Positions 34,554-42,867 of a DNA stretch of 64,000 nt are shown piece after piece. This stretch comes from Peptoniphilus pacaensis (GTDB taxonomy: Bacteria; Bacillota; Clostridia; Tissierellales; Peptoniphilaceae), in contig NZ_FLQT01000003.1 in the NCBI RefSeq assembly GCF_900088125.1, positions 681,071-745,070 on the forward strand, given 5' to 3'. How positions within the stretch are numbered: the stretch's first letter is position 1; each line of letters begins with the position of its first letter. The translations under genes were made by a program, and so were the position numbers. The notes under the pieces were generated by a model that was given only the letters and a program-made list of their open reading frames with translations, searched no databases and was not told the DNA's origin.

Positions 34554-35193
34554 GTCTCAGCCTCCTTTCCAGTAAAGAGAAGATGACGGCTATAGGGACT
34601 AAAATCACCAGATAGCTCACCACCAACATAAACAATGCCTCGTCGGTTTCGTAGTAGAGGCCGATTAAATCCTTCGCCACGTACATGAGATCCGCCAGTG
34701 CCACGGCGCTGAAGACGGAGGTTTCTTTCATAAGAAAGATCGTGTTGGCGCCGATGGAGGGAATGGCCACGGCCAAAGCCTGGGGCAAGACCACGTAGCG
34801 TATGCGCTGGCTCTTGGTGAGGCCGATGGCCATGGCCGCTTCGATTTGCCGTCTATCCACCGCCTCGATCCCGGAGCGAAAGGACTCGGCCATGTAGCTT
34901 GCGCCGAGAAAGATCATGCCGATAATGGCGCAGGCTTCCGACGAGAGGACGATGCCCGCCTTGGGCAGACCGAAGTAGAGAAAAAATAATTGAATCAATA
35001 ATGGCGTGTTTCTCGACACTTCGATATAGGCCTTGGCGATGCCGTTGAGCAGGGGAATTTTTTCCACCCGGATAAAGGCGATGATCAGCCCCACGAGGAC
35101 GGAGCCCAAAACGCCCAAGAGGCCGATGGACAGTGTGAGTTTGGCCGCCTCCACGTATTGCGGCAGCATGGCCACGAGAAAATCCCGGTTCAT
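34525..35193 (-). CDS. Polar amino acid ABC transporter permease 1
   Basis: 222 aa, HisM/HisQ family. Helices start near residue 15; the EAA loop is EAAMAIGLTKSQRIRYVVLP, and the segment YIEVSRNTPLLIQLFFLYFG is characteristic of the polar amino acid uptake group. The start at 35193 follows AAAGGAG. It is the first structural gene of the operon; its ribosome site lies about 10 bases beyond the T-run of an intrinsic terminator (35211-35238), so its expression should depend on read-through of that terminator. Confidence 0.92.
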   Translation of the reverse strand: MNRDFLVAMLPQYVEAAKLTLSIGLLGVLGSVLVGLIIAFIRVEKIPLLNGIAKAYIEVSRNTPLLIQLFFLYFGLPKAGIVLSSEACAIIGMIFLGASYMAESFRSGIEAVDRRQIEAAMAIGLTKSQRIRYVVLPQALAVAIPSIGANTIFLMKETSVFSAVALADLMYVAKDLIGLYYETDEALFMLVVSYLVILVPIAVIFSLLERRLRRGIGTSAIA

Positions 35194-35210
35194 AACAACT
35201 CCTTTCAGAC

Positions 35211-35238
35211 AAATAAAAAAAGCGAGCCGAAGCCCGCT
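35211..35238 (-). terminator. Leader terminator (attenuator) of the amino acid ABC operon
   Basis: On the minus strand AGCGGGC, tetraloop TTCG, GCTCGCT, then seven T residues. The stem is perfect except for one G-T pair. It lies between the Cys-rich leader ORF (stop at 35275) and the first permease gene (start 35193), so it must be read through to express the transporter. Its 5' arm contains GCGGGC, which can pair with GCCTGC at 35300-35305 inside the leader ORF, a possible anti-terminator. Confidence 0.88.
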
Positions 35239-35260
35239 TCAAAGATGCCTATGGAAAATA

Positions 35261-35278
35261 ATAGCCGGAAAAAGCTAT
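35261..35278 (-). other. Small hairpin at the leader-ORF stop codon
   Basis: ATAGC / GCTAT enclose eight bases and include the stop codon of the Cys-rich leader ORF. It could act as a pause hairpin or as part of the alternative leader folds (inference). Confidence 0.35.
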
Positions 35279-35373
35279 GGTTCTTCCCAAAACATCTGCG
35301 CAGGCAAATAACCCGTACAACAACAGGTACAGGTGCAAGCACATTTGCAGATGGTTTGGATTTGCTTAACCAT
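35275..35373 (-). CDS. Cysteine-rich leader peptide of the amino acid ABC operon
   Basis: A 32-codon ORF not previously obvious because of its size. It starts with ATG at 35373, five bases after AGAGGAG (35379-35385), and ends at TAG (35275-35277). The peptide begins MVKQIQTI and continues CKCACTCTCCC, so Cys occupies positions 9, 11, 13, 15, 17, 18 and 19, seven of eleven residues. The tail is TGYLPAQMFWEEP. It is followed by an intrinsic terminator and then by an ABC operon whose receptor resembles cysteine-binding proteins. The best explanation is a leader peptide whose translation speed reports charged tRNA-Cys. A small metal-binding peptide is the alternative. Confidence 0.85.
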   Translation of the reverse strand: MVKQIQTICKCACTCTCCCTGYLPAQMFWEEP

Positions 35374-35397
35374 AATTTCTCCTCTGAATTTTTTCAC

Positions 35398-35426
35398 ATC
35401 ATACCACGGCACAGTGGCCTTGTCAA
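35398..35426 (-). promoter_or_regulatory. Near-consensus promoter of the leader and amino acid ABC operon
   Basis: TTGACA (35421-35426), 17 bases, TGG-TATGAT (35398-35403). The transcript would start near 35391, only about 18 bases before the leader ORF. Confidence 0.85.
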
Positions 35427-35453
35427 ACTAATTTACTCTGAATTAAATCGCCC

Positions 35454-36479
35454 CTACTTCAGCAGGCCCTCCAGAACCTTGATGGCGCCGTCGATTTCGT
35501 CCTTCGTCGTGTTGTAATCGGTGACGAAGCGCACGGGCACCGTGCCCGCTTCCTTCGGGCCCATGATGTCGAATTGGCCGTGTTTCGCAAGCTCGTCGGC
35601 CGCAGCCTTGGGCAGGCGAATAAAGAGCTGATTGCTCTCGGGGGGATAGATAAATTCCACGCCGAGCCAGGTAAGCTCCCGGGCCAAATAGCTCGCAGCC
35701 CGATTGGCGGCCCGTCCGTTTTCGAAGAAGAGGTCGTCGGTAAAGAGAGCTTCGTACTGGGCGCCCAGGGTAAAGCCCTTGGCCATTAAGAGGGCCCGCT
35801 GTTTTTGGAAATAGATAAATTCCCGGGCCAGGTCTTCGTTTTTAAAGACCAATGCCTCGCCGAAGAGGGCGCCGTTTTTCGTGCCGCCAACGGAAAACAT
35901 GTCGGCGTAATCCATGTATTCGGAAAGCTTCACGTCGTTAAATTCACTTGTGAGGGCGCTGGCCATGCGGGCACCGTCGATATAGACGGGAAGCCGGTAT
36001 TTGTCCGCCACCTTGCGAATGGCGGCGAGCTCGTCTTTGCGATAGACAAGCCCCGTTTCCGTGGTGTTGGAAAGATAGATAATGCCGGGCAGGACATTGT
36101 GAAAATCGCCGAAAGAGGCGAGAAATTCGTCCAAGTCCTGCGCGTCGTATTTGCCGGCTTCTGTCTTGACGGAAACCACTTTGTGGCCGGCGGCTTCAAT
36201 GGCGCCCACCTCGTGCTCCACCACATGCCCCGTGTCGGCGCTGACGATGGCTTCGTGGGGCCGCAGATGGAAGGTGAGGGCCAGCACATTGGCGGCGGTG
36301 CCTCCGTGGACGAAGTGCACGGGATAGTCGCCTCCCGCGGCGTCACGAATCAATTGCGCGGCCCGCTCCGTGTGGGCGTCGAAGCCGTAGCCGGCATTTC
36401 CCTCCCCGTCGGTGGCGGCCAAGGCCTTTAGTACATTCGGATGGCATAAATCGTGGTAATCGTTTCTGAAATTAAACAT
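35454..36479 (-). CDS. Low-specificity L-threonine aldolase
   Basis: 341 aa, fold-type I PLP enzyme of the threonine aldolase / beta-eliminating lyase family, cleaving threonine or allo-threonine to glycine and acetaldehyde. Visible: FRNDYHDLCHPNVLKAL at the start, GGTAANVLAL near residue 60, the PLP-ring Asp region VYIDGARMASAL, and SVGGTKNGALFGEALV with the Schiff-base Lys. Family members with other beta-hydroxy amino acid or aromatic lyase activity exist, so the substrate is probable. ATG at 36479 follows AAGGGG; a GTG two codons earlier is less likely. Confidence 0.88.
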   Translation of the reverse strand: MFNFRNDYHDLCHPNVLKALAATDGEGNAGYGFDAHTERAAQLIRDAAGGDYPVHFVHGGTAANVLALTFHLRPHEAIVSADTGHVVEHEVGAIEAAGHKVVSVKTEAGKYDAQDLDEFLASFGDFHNVLPGIIYLSNTTETGLVYRKDELAAIRKVADKYRLPVYIDGARMASALTSEFNDVKLSEYMDYADMFSVGGTKNGALFGEALVFKNEDLAREFIYFQKQRALLMAKGFTLGAQYEALFTDDLFFENGRAANRAASYLARELTWLGVEFIYPPESNQLFIRLPKAAADELAKHGQFDIMGPKEAGTVPVRFVTDYNTTKDEIDGAIKVLEGLLK

Positions 36480-36545
36480 AGGCACCCCTTTTTTATTGTC
36501 TTTTCTTTTTCGTCATTATATCATAGGTGGGAAAGGAGGGAGTCC

Positions 36546-37631
36546 ATGAAGACGAACCGACACGGCGCCGATCTTTACGCCTTGGAAAAAAAATACCACT
36601 ATCGTCCCGAAGACATCAGGGATTTTTCATCGAATATCAATCCTCTGGGCCCCTCGCCCAAGGCCATGGAGGCGGCGGCGAAAAACATCGGCGCTCTCTG
36701 CCGCTATCCCGATCCCGAATACCGGAAGCTAAAAGCCGCCATCGCCGAGTACCTGAAGGTGCCCCACGGCTCCATTCTCTTGGGCTGCGGCACGTCTCAG
36801 CTGATACAGGCGGCCATCGGCTACTTAAAGCCCGCCCGGGCCCTCATCAACAGCCCCTGCTACAGCGAATACGAGCGGGAGCTGGAAAAAATCGGGGCGG
36901 CCGTCGGCGAATACCCTCTGGATTACCACAAAAACTTCGCCATCGACGTGGACGACATCGTGGCGCGGATCAATGAAGAGGGCATCCAGCTTTACGTCCT
37001 CACCAATCCCAACAATCCCACGGGCTCCATTTTGACCCGGGCCGATGTGGCGCGGATCTTGGACGAAACCGATGCCTATGTGCTGGTAGACGAAACCTAT
37101 ATCGAATTTACGGACCCGGCCATTTACTCCGCCGTGCCCCTGGTGAGCTCCCGAAAAAAACTCATCGTCATTCGGGGCACGAGCAAATTTTTCGCCACGC
37201 CGGGGATTCGCCTGGGCTACGCCCTTACCGGGGACGAGAAGCTTTCCGAGGCCCTCGCCGGGGAGCTGTCCATCTGGGGCATTAACAGCATGGCCGATGT
37301 CATGGGGCGGGTCATGTTCAACGACGCCGCCTACAGAGACGAAAGCTTTCGATTGATTCAGCGAGAAAAGGAAAAAGTGATTACCGCCCTCGAGACCATT
37401 CCCGCCTTAAAAATCTTTCCCTCCTACGGGAATTTCGTCCTGGTGAAAATCAAAGACCGCAGCCACTCGGCGGCGGAACTGCACGAAGCCCTTCTGGCAC
37501 AAAAAATGGTGATCCGGGACTGCGCCGGCTTTAAAAATTTAGACGAGCGCTTCTTCCGCTTCTGCCTCTTGGACGCCGAATCCAACGACGCCTTGATCCG
37601 CGCCGTGAAGGATTTTTTTGAAAAAGACTAG
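36546..37631 (+). CDS. PLP-dependent aminotransferase, CobD/HisC-like
   Basis: 361 aa, class I/II aminotransferase fold. The N-terminus HGADLYALEKKYHY and DFSSNINPLGPSPKAM is the pattern of threonine-phosphate decarboxylase CobD, which makes the aminopropanol phosphate of the cobamide nucleotide loop; histidinol-phosphate aminotransferases usually lack it. PLP residues: TNPNNPTGS, VDETYIEF and RGTSKFFATPGIRLGY with the Schiff-base Lys. No other cobamide-synthesis gene is in the window, so a salvage role (with the B12-regulated importer at 2.5-5.3 kb) or a different decarboxylase/aminotransferase function are both open. The ATG at 36546 follows AAAGGAGG. Confidence 0.72.
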   Translation: MKTNRHGADLYALEKKYHYRPEDIRDFSSNINPLGPSPKAMEAAAKNIGALCRYPDPEYRKLKAAIAEYLKVPHGSILLGCGTSQLIQAAIGYLKPARALINSPCYSEYERELEKIGAAVGEYPLDYHKNFAIDVDDIVARINEEGIQLYVLTNPNNPTGSILTRADVARILDETDAYVLVDETYIEFTDPAIYSAVPLVSSRKKLIVIRGTSKFFATPGIRLGYALTGDEKLSEALAGELSIWGINSMADVMGRVMFNDAAYRDESFRLIQREKEKVITALETIPALKIFPSYGNFVLVKIKDRSHSAAELHEALLAQKMVIRDCAGFKNLDERFFRFCLLDAESNDALIRAVKDFFEKD

Positions 37632-37762
37632 GGCGAAAATGGCTTGATTTCGCCATTGCAACTGCAGGTTGCGAAAATTCCAAGAGGTCTGTATGGTATG
37701 CTACCGGCAAAAGGCCTATTCTTTTCTTAGAAAACAATGCTGAAAAAGAAAAGGAGCGCATC

Positions 37763-38719
37763 ATGTTATTCTCTGAAAAACTCGTCTATCTGCGAAAAAA
37801 ATCCGGCCTCACGCAGGAAGCCTTGGCCGAAGCCCTGGGCGTATCCCGCCAGTCCATATCGAAATGGGAAGGCGCCGGCGCCATCCCCGAAATGGCGAAG
37901 ATCATCGAAATCAGCAAATACTTTCACGTGTCCACGGATTTCCTGCTCTTGGATTCCATGACCACGGCCGATGAGGCGACCGACCTTTCCACGGAAGAGA
38001 CCCTCTCCTCGGTGACATTGGAAGATGCCGACGCCTACATGAACCATCTCGTCGCCCGGGCGCCGAGAGTCGCCCTCGCCGTGAGCCTCTTTATCCTCTC
38101 CGCCCTGCCCGTGGTCTTGAGCGGCATCAAGGACACGGACGGCACTTACGCCTTGGGCACCATAGGTACCCTCATCGTCGTGGCGGCAGGCGTCTTTCTC
38201 CTGGTCGGCGGCGCAAAAACGCCGGAAGATTTCCAACGCTTCGACGATCCCATCGACACGGCCTACGGCGTCGACGGTGCCATGAAAAAGCGAAGAGACG
38301 ACTACGCTCCCCTTCACCGCCGCAATTTAGCCGCGGGGATCGTGCTCTGTATTCTATCCGCCGCTCCCTTGCTCATATCCTCCGCCACAAACGACGACGG
38401 TACCATCGCCCTGGGTCTCGCCGCGACTCTATGCATCGTGGCCTTCGGCGTCTATCTTATCCTGCGCACTGCCGTCATAGAGGAAGGCTTCGAAAAAATT
38501 TTGGAGCAGGGCGGCTTTACCCGCCGCAAGAAAATCGCCCGGCGACGCTACGCCCCCGCGGCCCGGGCCTATTACCTCTTGATCCTTATGATTTACCTGG
38601 GCGCATCGTTTTACACCGGCAAGTGGCAGTACACGTGGATTATTTGGCCCGCCGCCCTCTTCATCAAATTCGTCGCCGCAAGCCTGGCGGAGTCGCGGGA
38701 TTTGTCTCGGGAAGAATAG
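37763..38719 (+). CDS. XRE-family regulator with membrane domain
   Basis: 318 aa. Residues 4-62 form a helix-turn-helix of the XRE type (KSGLTQEALAEALGVSRQSI, then SKWEGAGAIPEM). The rest has about six hydrophobic segments (near 97-115, 127-145, 190-208, 215-233, 270-285 and 290-305), so the regulator is membrane-anchored and contains what looks like a duplicated two-helix unit (ALAVSLFILSALPVVLSGI and LAAGIVLCILSAAPLLISSA). Such proteins often sense envelope or peptide stress; the target is unknown. The start follows AAAAGGAG. It is followed by a strong terminator. Confidence 0.83.
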   Translation: MLFSEKLVYLRKKSGLTQEALAEALGVSRQSISKWEGAGAIPEMAKIIEISKYFHVSTDFLLLDSMTTADEATDLSTEETLSSVTLEDADAYMNHLVARAPRVALAVSLFILSALPVVLSGIKDTDGTYALGTIGTLIVVAAGVFLLVGGAKTPEDFQRFDDPIDTAYGVDGAMKKRRDDYAPLHRRNLAAGIVLCILSAAPLLISSATNDDGTIALGLAATLCIVAFGVYLILRTAVIEEGFEKILEQGGFTRRKKIARRRYAPAARAYYLLILMIYLGASFYTGKWQYTWIIWPAALFIKFVAASLAESRDLSREE

Positions 38720-38762
38720 AAATTCAAAAAATCTCGGTTTCCACCGGTTTTCCTCATGGTTA

Positions 38763-38808
38763 AAAAAAACATCCAATAAGGAGCATGCTCCTCGTTGGAT
38801 GTTTTTTT
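38763..38808 (+). terminator. Strong terminator after the XRE membrane regulator
   Basis: AAAAACATCCAA...TTGGATGTTTTTT with an inner AGGAGCATGCTCCT palindrome; A-run and T-run on the two sides allow action in both directions. Confidence 0.9.
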
Positions 38809-38897
38809 AACCTATTCATTTCATTGAGCTCTCTATGCAAGAGGTTTTCAATCATAAAATCGGTGATCTTCGTCAATCTAAATTACTTTAAATTGAA

Positions 38898-39848
38898 TTA
38901 ATCTTCGAAGTAATTATTTTGTTCCAAATATTCTTTGGCGACATCTACTTCGGAAACGCCTTCTTCTTCAAATTTGGCGTTCAGAGTCGTTAAAGTATCT
39001 TTGTCTAAGCTGGCAAACATTTTGTCAAACATGTGCTCTAAGTCAGGATACTTTTCCAATACTTTAGCGCTAACAAGGGGTGCAGGGCTGTAGAAGGGAG
39101 ATACGTGGTCCGGGTCGTCCAAAATGACAAAGTCAAATGCTTTTGTTAAGCCGTTGGTGGTAGAGGTGGTTACTACATTGATGCCGTCCGTACCTTGAGC
39201 TAATGCCGTTCTGGCATCGGCAATACCGGTAATGATGTCTTTTTCGGGAATGTCCAAGCCATAAGCTGCTTTCCAGCCCGGAAGGGTGGTCGGTGCCGAA
39301 GTATAGTATTCATATCCCGATTGGATCGCTAATTTAACGGGATTCCCTTGTTTAATATAATCACCTAGGTCTTTCAAGGATTTTACATTATTCTTTTCGG
39401 AGAATTCCTTCGTAACGCAGAGGGCGTCCGTATTGTTGGCCGGTGCGTAGGTTAACCAAATGATTCCGTTTTCTTTATCGGCTTCTTTTGTTGTTTCATA
39501 AGCTGTTTTTTCATCTTTTTGATACAGGGTTTGATCCACACCTTCAATGAACATCAAGCCGCGGCCGGTATAATCCAGCGTCATGTCCAGTTGATCTTCC
39601 ATAATGGAGCCGCGCATTAAGCTGGTGTTGTTTACCAACTGACCAACCTTGGCGTCTACTTCATAACCGTTGTGTTCCAACATCTGCTGCATCATGGCGC
39701 CTAAAACGTAGCCTTCTTCGTCGTTTTGAGAACCAAAGCGAATGGGTTCGCCCGGATTCTTTACGTCTTTGCTTTCAGATTTGCAGCCGGTAAGGCTGAA
39801 GAGAGCCATGGCGAGAACCAATAGTAAAATATTAAATTTTTTCATCAT
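38898..39848 (-). CDS. Glycine betaine/choline-type ABC substrate-binding lipoprotein (OpuCC/ProX family)
   Basis: 316 aa. Lipobox LTGC places lipid on Cys22. The mature protein shows the OpuAC-domain pattern: IRFGSQNDEEGYVLGAMMQQ, then VGQLVNNTSLMRGSIMEDQL and LDYTGRGL in lobe one, and VTTSTTNGLTKAFDFVILDD in lobe two. Family ligands are quaternary ammonium compounds (glycine betaine, choline, carnitine), with DMSP, ergothioneine and S-methylated analogues as known or possible variants. It is the last gene of a four-gene operon. Codon use is clearly AT-richer than that of flanking genes. The rhodanese and MetE-like genes across the divergent promoter hint at a sulfur-containing ligand. Confidence 0.88.
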   Translation of the reverse strand: MMKKFNILLLVLAMALFSLTGCKSESKDVKNPGEPIRFGSQNDEEGYVLGAMMQQMLEHNGYEVDAKVGQLVNNTSLMRGSIMEDQLDMTLDYTGRGLMFIEGVDQTLYQKDEKTAYETTKEADKENGIIWLTYAPANNTDALCVTKEFSEKNNVKSLKDLGDYIKQGNPVKLAIQSGYEYYTSAPTTLPGWKAAYGLDIPEKDIITGIADARTALAQGTDGINVVTTSTTNGLTKAFDFVILDDPDHVSPFYSPAPLVSAKVLEKYPDLEHMFDKMFASLDKDTLTTLNAKFEEEGVSEVDVAKEYLEQNNYFED

Positions 39849-39909
39849 ATGTGACCTCCTTGATCGTAAATTTGCAACAAACGAATACCTGAAAATTTCA
39901 ATGCATAGA

Positions 39910-40653
39910 TCAACCTCCTACCTTTCGAACAGAAAGCATATCTTCAATGAATTTAAAGGTCTGATCAGATAAAAGGGCAAGCAAGCAAATTGGCAGGGTT
40001 CCGGCAAATATAGACACGAAGTCATAAGTTGTAAAGCCTGAGAAAATCATTTTTCCCAATCCGCCGGCACCTGCTTGATAAGCTAAGGTCGTCGAACTGA
40101 TACAGATAACCAGAGAAACCCTTATGCCCGAAACGATGACCGGAAGTGCTGTGGGAATTTGAACTTTGAACAAGGTTTGAAGCGGGGACATGCCTATGCC
40201 CTCAGCCACTTCAATTACATTTTTATCTATAGATGAAATGCCGCTATAGGTTGAGCTGATAATGGGCAAGAGAGCTTGGCTGACGATGGCTATGATTCCC
40301 GGTATCTTCCCCGTACCAAAGATGTTCAAGCAGATCATGATGATTGCAATGGACGGAATGGAATACAAAATTGACGATATTCGATCCACGCGAATCTGAA
40401 AGCTTTTACCGTATTTGGTGAAGACGAATATTCCTATTAACACGCCTAAAAAAGTGGCAATCAGCGCACTTATCAGTGCGACGGAAATAAACTCATGAGT
40501 CAGGGCGGGCAAGTTGTTTTCCGCGTTCATGCCGTAATTGCTCGGATACCATTGATACAGCGTAAACCTAAATTTACTGTACTGTCCTACAAAGAGAACC
40601 AAAATACCGAGCAGTATGAATATCTTTATGAGTTGGCTTTTATTCTTTTTCAT
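39910..40653 (-). CDS. Betaine-type ABC transporter permease (OpuCB/CD family)
   Basis: 247 aa with about six hydrophobic segments. The MetI-type coupling loop EVAEGIGMSPLQTLFKVQIP is present, followed by ALPVIVSGIRVSLVICISSTT, both typical of OpuC/ProW permeases. ATG at 40653 lies after AAGGTGAG; a GTG three codons upstream overlaps that site. The gene overlaps the end of the ATPase gene by 14 bases. Together with the longer permease it probably forms a heterodimer. Confidence 0.88.
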   Translation of the reverse strand: MKKNKSQLIKIFILLGILVLFVGQYSKFRFTLYQWYPSNYGMNAENNLPALTHEFISVALISALIATFLGVLIGIFVFTKYGKSFQIRVDRISSILYSIPSIAIIMICLNIFGTGKIPGIIAIVSQALLPIISSTYSGISSIDKNVIEVAEGIGMSPLQTLFKVQIPTALPVIVSGIRVSLVICISSTTLAYQAGAGGLGKMIFSGFTTYDFVSIFAGTLPICLLALLSDQTFKFIEDMLSVRKVGG

Positions 40654-41590
40654 TCGTCTCACCTTGGAACATAGTAATTATGCTTTGCAGGTCTAAGGTC
40701 CCTACCGGCGTTCCTTGATCATCGACAACGCCGAGCTCTGTCGCGCCACACTTGATGAACATGTTAAGAGCATCTTTCATGGTTTCGGATGTTTTCACGT
40801 TGAGCTGAGAAGTTGTTTTCTTGTTCGGAGTGTAATGGTCTTTCACGAAATACTTAGCCAGTATATTTATAAACGAATCTTTTCCTAAAAATCCCTTTAC
40901 AAATTCGCTGGTGCTGCTGATGATTTCATAAGGCGTGCCCAATGCTGCAATGGACCCTTCCTCCATAACCGCTATTCTGTCGGCTAATTTCACCGCCTCT
41001 ACCAAGTCATGGGTGACGAAGACGATGGTCTTGTTTAACTGCTTTTGAATCTTTAACAACTCGTCTTGAAGATTGGAACGGGTGATGGGGTCCAGTGCGC
41101 CAAAAGGTTCGTCCATAAGAATAATGGATTGGTCCGCCGCCAATGCTCTCGCGACGCCGACCCTTTGAGCCTGACCGCCGGAAAGTTCATTGGGAAATTT
41201 GTTCAGGTAGATCTTCGGATCTAATCTGACCAGCTCCAACATTTCCAAAACACGATCGTTTATTGCCTTTTGATCCCATTTCAATAGCTTTGGAACGGTG
41301 GCAATATTCTGATAAACATTCATATTCGGAAAGAGGCCTGTGTTTTGAACGACATAGCCGATCTGCCTTCTTAAGGTCAACAAGTCGAATTCGGAGATGT
41401 CTTTTCCGAAAATACTGATGCTGCCTGAGTTGTGAGGAATTAACCCGTTGATCATTTTCATGATCGTCGACTTTCCGCCACCGGATTCCCCGAGAAGAAC
41501 AAAGAATTCGCCTTCGGCAATATCTAAGCTGACATTATTTACGACAACTCTGTCACCAAACTTCTTTGTCACGTTTTCTAGACTGATCAT
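40640..41590 (-). CDS. Betaine-type ABC transporter ATP-binding protein with C-terminal CBS region
   Basis: 316 aa, OpuCA/ProV family. Walker A GESGGGKST (the usual Pro/Ser is Glu-Ser-Gly-Gly), signature LSGGQAQR, Walker B IILMDEPFGALDP, switch FVTHDLVEA. Residues about 255-312 (VKTSETMKDALNMFIKCGAT, then ELGVVDDQGTPVGTLDLQ) form a single CBS-like motif; OpuCA proteins generally have two, so the sensory part is shortened. Start overlaps the stop of the preceding permease by four bases. Confidence 0.9.
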   Translation of the reverse strand: MISLENVTKKFGDRVVVNNVSLDIAEGEFFVLLGESGGGKSTIMKMINGLIPHNSGSISIFGKDISEFDLLTLRRQIGYVVQNTGLFPNMNVYQNIATVPKLLKWDQKAINDRVLEMLELVRLDPKIYLNKFPNELSGGQAQRVGVARALAADQSIILMDEPFGALDPITRSNLQDELLKIQKQLNKTIVFVTHDLVEAVKLADRIAVMEEGSIAALGTPYEIISSTSEFVKGFLGKDSFINILAKYFVKDHYTPNKKTTSQLNVKTSETMKDALNMFIKCGATELGVVDDQGTPVGTLDLQSIITMFQGETNEKE

Positions 41591-42768
41591 ACGGTCATCC
41601 TCCCTTTCCTTAATGTGTAGAGACTGATAAGGTCGATTAAAATATCAATTGTGATAGCCACCAGGACAATCAACAGCAAAATAGGCAGGGCGCCTAATAA
41701 GATTAAGTCAATGGCAAAGCCGCTAGAGCCTTGCAAAATAAAGACTCCCAGTCCACCAAAACCGACAAAAGCACCCAGTGTCGTCCCGGAAATGGTCACG
41801 ATGCTCGCTACCTTTATGCTCGATAAGATGACGGGCAAAGCAAGGGGCAGCTCCACTTTCTTGAAGATGTCGCCTGTCGACATTCCCATGCCTTGTGCCA
41901 CTTCAATGTATTTGCCCTCAATATTTTTAATCGAGCTAAATGTTCCGTTGACGATATGGAACAGCGAGTAAAACAGCAACCCGATAAAAACCGGCGTGGC
42001 TCCGATACCTGATATCCCGATTTTATTGGCAAAAGGAACGTTTCTGTTAATGAACGCAAGGGGAAACATGATGATAAACATGAAGGCAACCGACGGGATG
42101 GATTCGATGGTGCTTAGAAATGAACTGATTCCGTGTTCCCACTTCGAATTTTTAGTCATATACCAACCTAAGGGTATCCCGATTACAATCGAGGTAATCA
42201 AGACGGCGTAAACCATTCCCATATGCTTGAAGAACTCCGTCGAAAACTGCGTGCTTCTCGCTCTGTATTCTTTATAGATCGACAGTTGTTCGAGATTTCC
42301 GGTGAGCAGCAAGACGACGATCGATACGACCAGCGGTAAGTACAGGACAAACTTCATGTATTTGTTTTTAAAAGCGGATGCCGACTTTTCGATTAAAAGG
42401 TACATCTGTAGGATAAACAAATAGGCGCCGATACTTAAGGACACGCGTAAAGTGTTCGTCTGACCGGGAAAGTCCTTCGCGGTCTTATTGGCAAAGTAAA
42501 GCAATACGGCAATCGCTATGCCACATGAGAAGGCAAGCAATATTCGGTAAGTGTTTTTATTTGTTTTTCCTATTAAAAATACACACACTAAATTAACGGC
42601 CAAGAGGGCCAGCAGTATCCAAAAACAGCCTCCCATCCCGCCTATGGCGCTGATCCCGTGCTTTAAGTCAACTCTCGTCTTACTGTAAAACAAAAATTGA
42701 TTCATAAAGAGCGTGGCAAATGCAACGATTAAAGCGAAATACGAGGCTATGTCTACTTCTCTTTTCAT
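41587..42768 (-). CDS. Betaine-type ABC transporter permease with N-terminal membrane extension
   Basis: 393 aa, much longer than the roughly 210-250 aa of OpuCB/CD. The first 165 residues carry about five extra hydrophobic segments with no similarity I recognise. From about 180 a normal MetI-type domain follows, with the loop EVAQGMGMSTGDIFKKVELP and the SSIKVASIVTISGTTLGAF segment. The start at 42768 follows GGAGG. It is the first gene of the operon, transcribed away from the rhodanese gene. The extra region could interact with the receptor or sense membrane state; no evidence decides. Confidence 0.88.
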   Translation of the reverse strand: MKREVDIASYFALIVAFATLFMNQFLFYSKTRVDLKHGISAIGGMGGCFWILLALLAVNLVCVFLIGKTNKNTYRILLAFSCGIAIAVLLYFANKTAKDFPGQTNTLRVSLSIGAYLFILQMYLLIEKSASAFKNKYMKFVLYLPLVVSIVVLLLTGNLEQLSIYKEYRARSTQFSTEFFKHMGMVYAVLITSIVIGIPLGWYMTKNSKWEHGISSFLSTIESIPSVAFMFIIMFPLAFINRNVPFANKIGISGIGATPVFIGLLFYSLFHIVNGTFSSIKNIEGKYIEVAQGMGMSTGDIFKKVELPLALPVILSSIKVASIVTISGTTLGAFVGFGGLGVFILQGSSGFAIDLILLGALPILLLIVLVAITIDILIDLISLYTLRKGRMTV

Positions 42769-42797
42769 GTAAACCTCCGCAACCCTTAGATTTTTCC

Positions 42798-42842
42798 TTG
42801 CTTCAACTTTGATTATTCCTTATAATCTTAATCAGGATTATA
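42798..42842. promoter_or_regulatory. Face-to-face promoters for the rhodanese and betaine-type operons
   Basis: Plus strand: TTGCTT (42798-42803), 17 bases, TATAAT (42821-42826). Minus strand: TGG-TATAAT at 42837-42842, with only a weak -35. The two -10 boxes point toward each other across ten bases, so the 5' ends of the two transcripts would overlap and the promoters should compete for polymerase. Confidence 0.6.
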
Positions 42843-42867
42843 CCACACCCGAAACAGGTGGACTATG

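Noticed and set aside
38763-38897. Possible small RNA or CRISPR-like repeat after the XRE regulator
   Set aside because: Only one terminator hairpin is present; no repeated units or spacers were seen here or elsewhere in the window.
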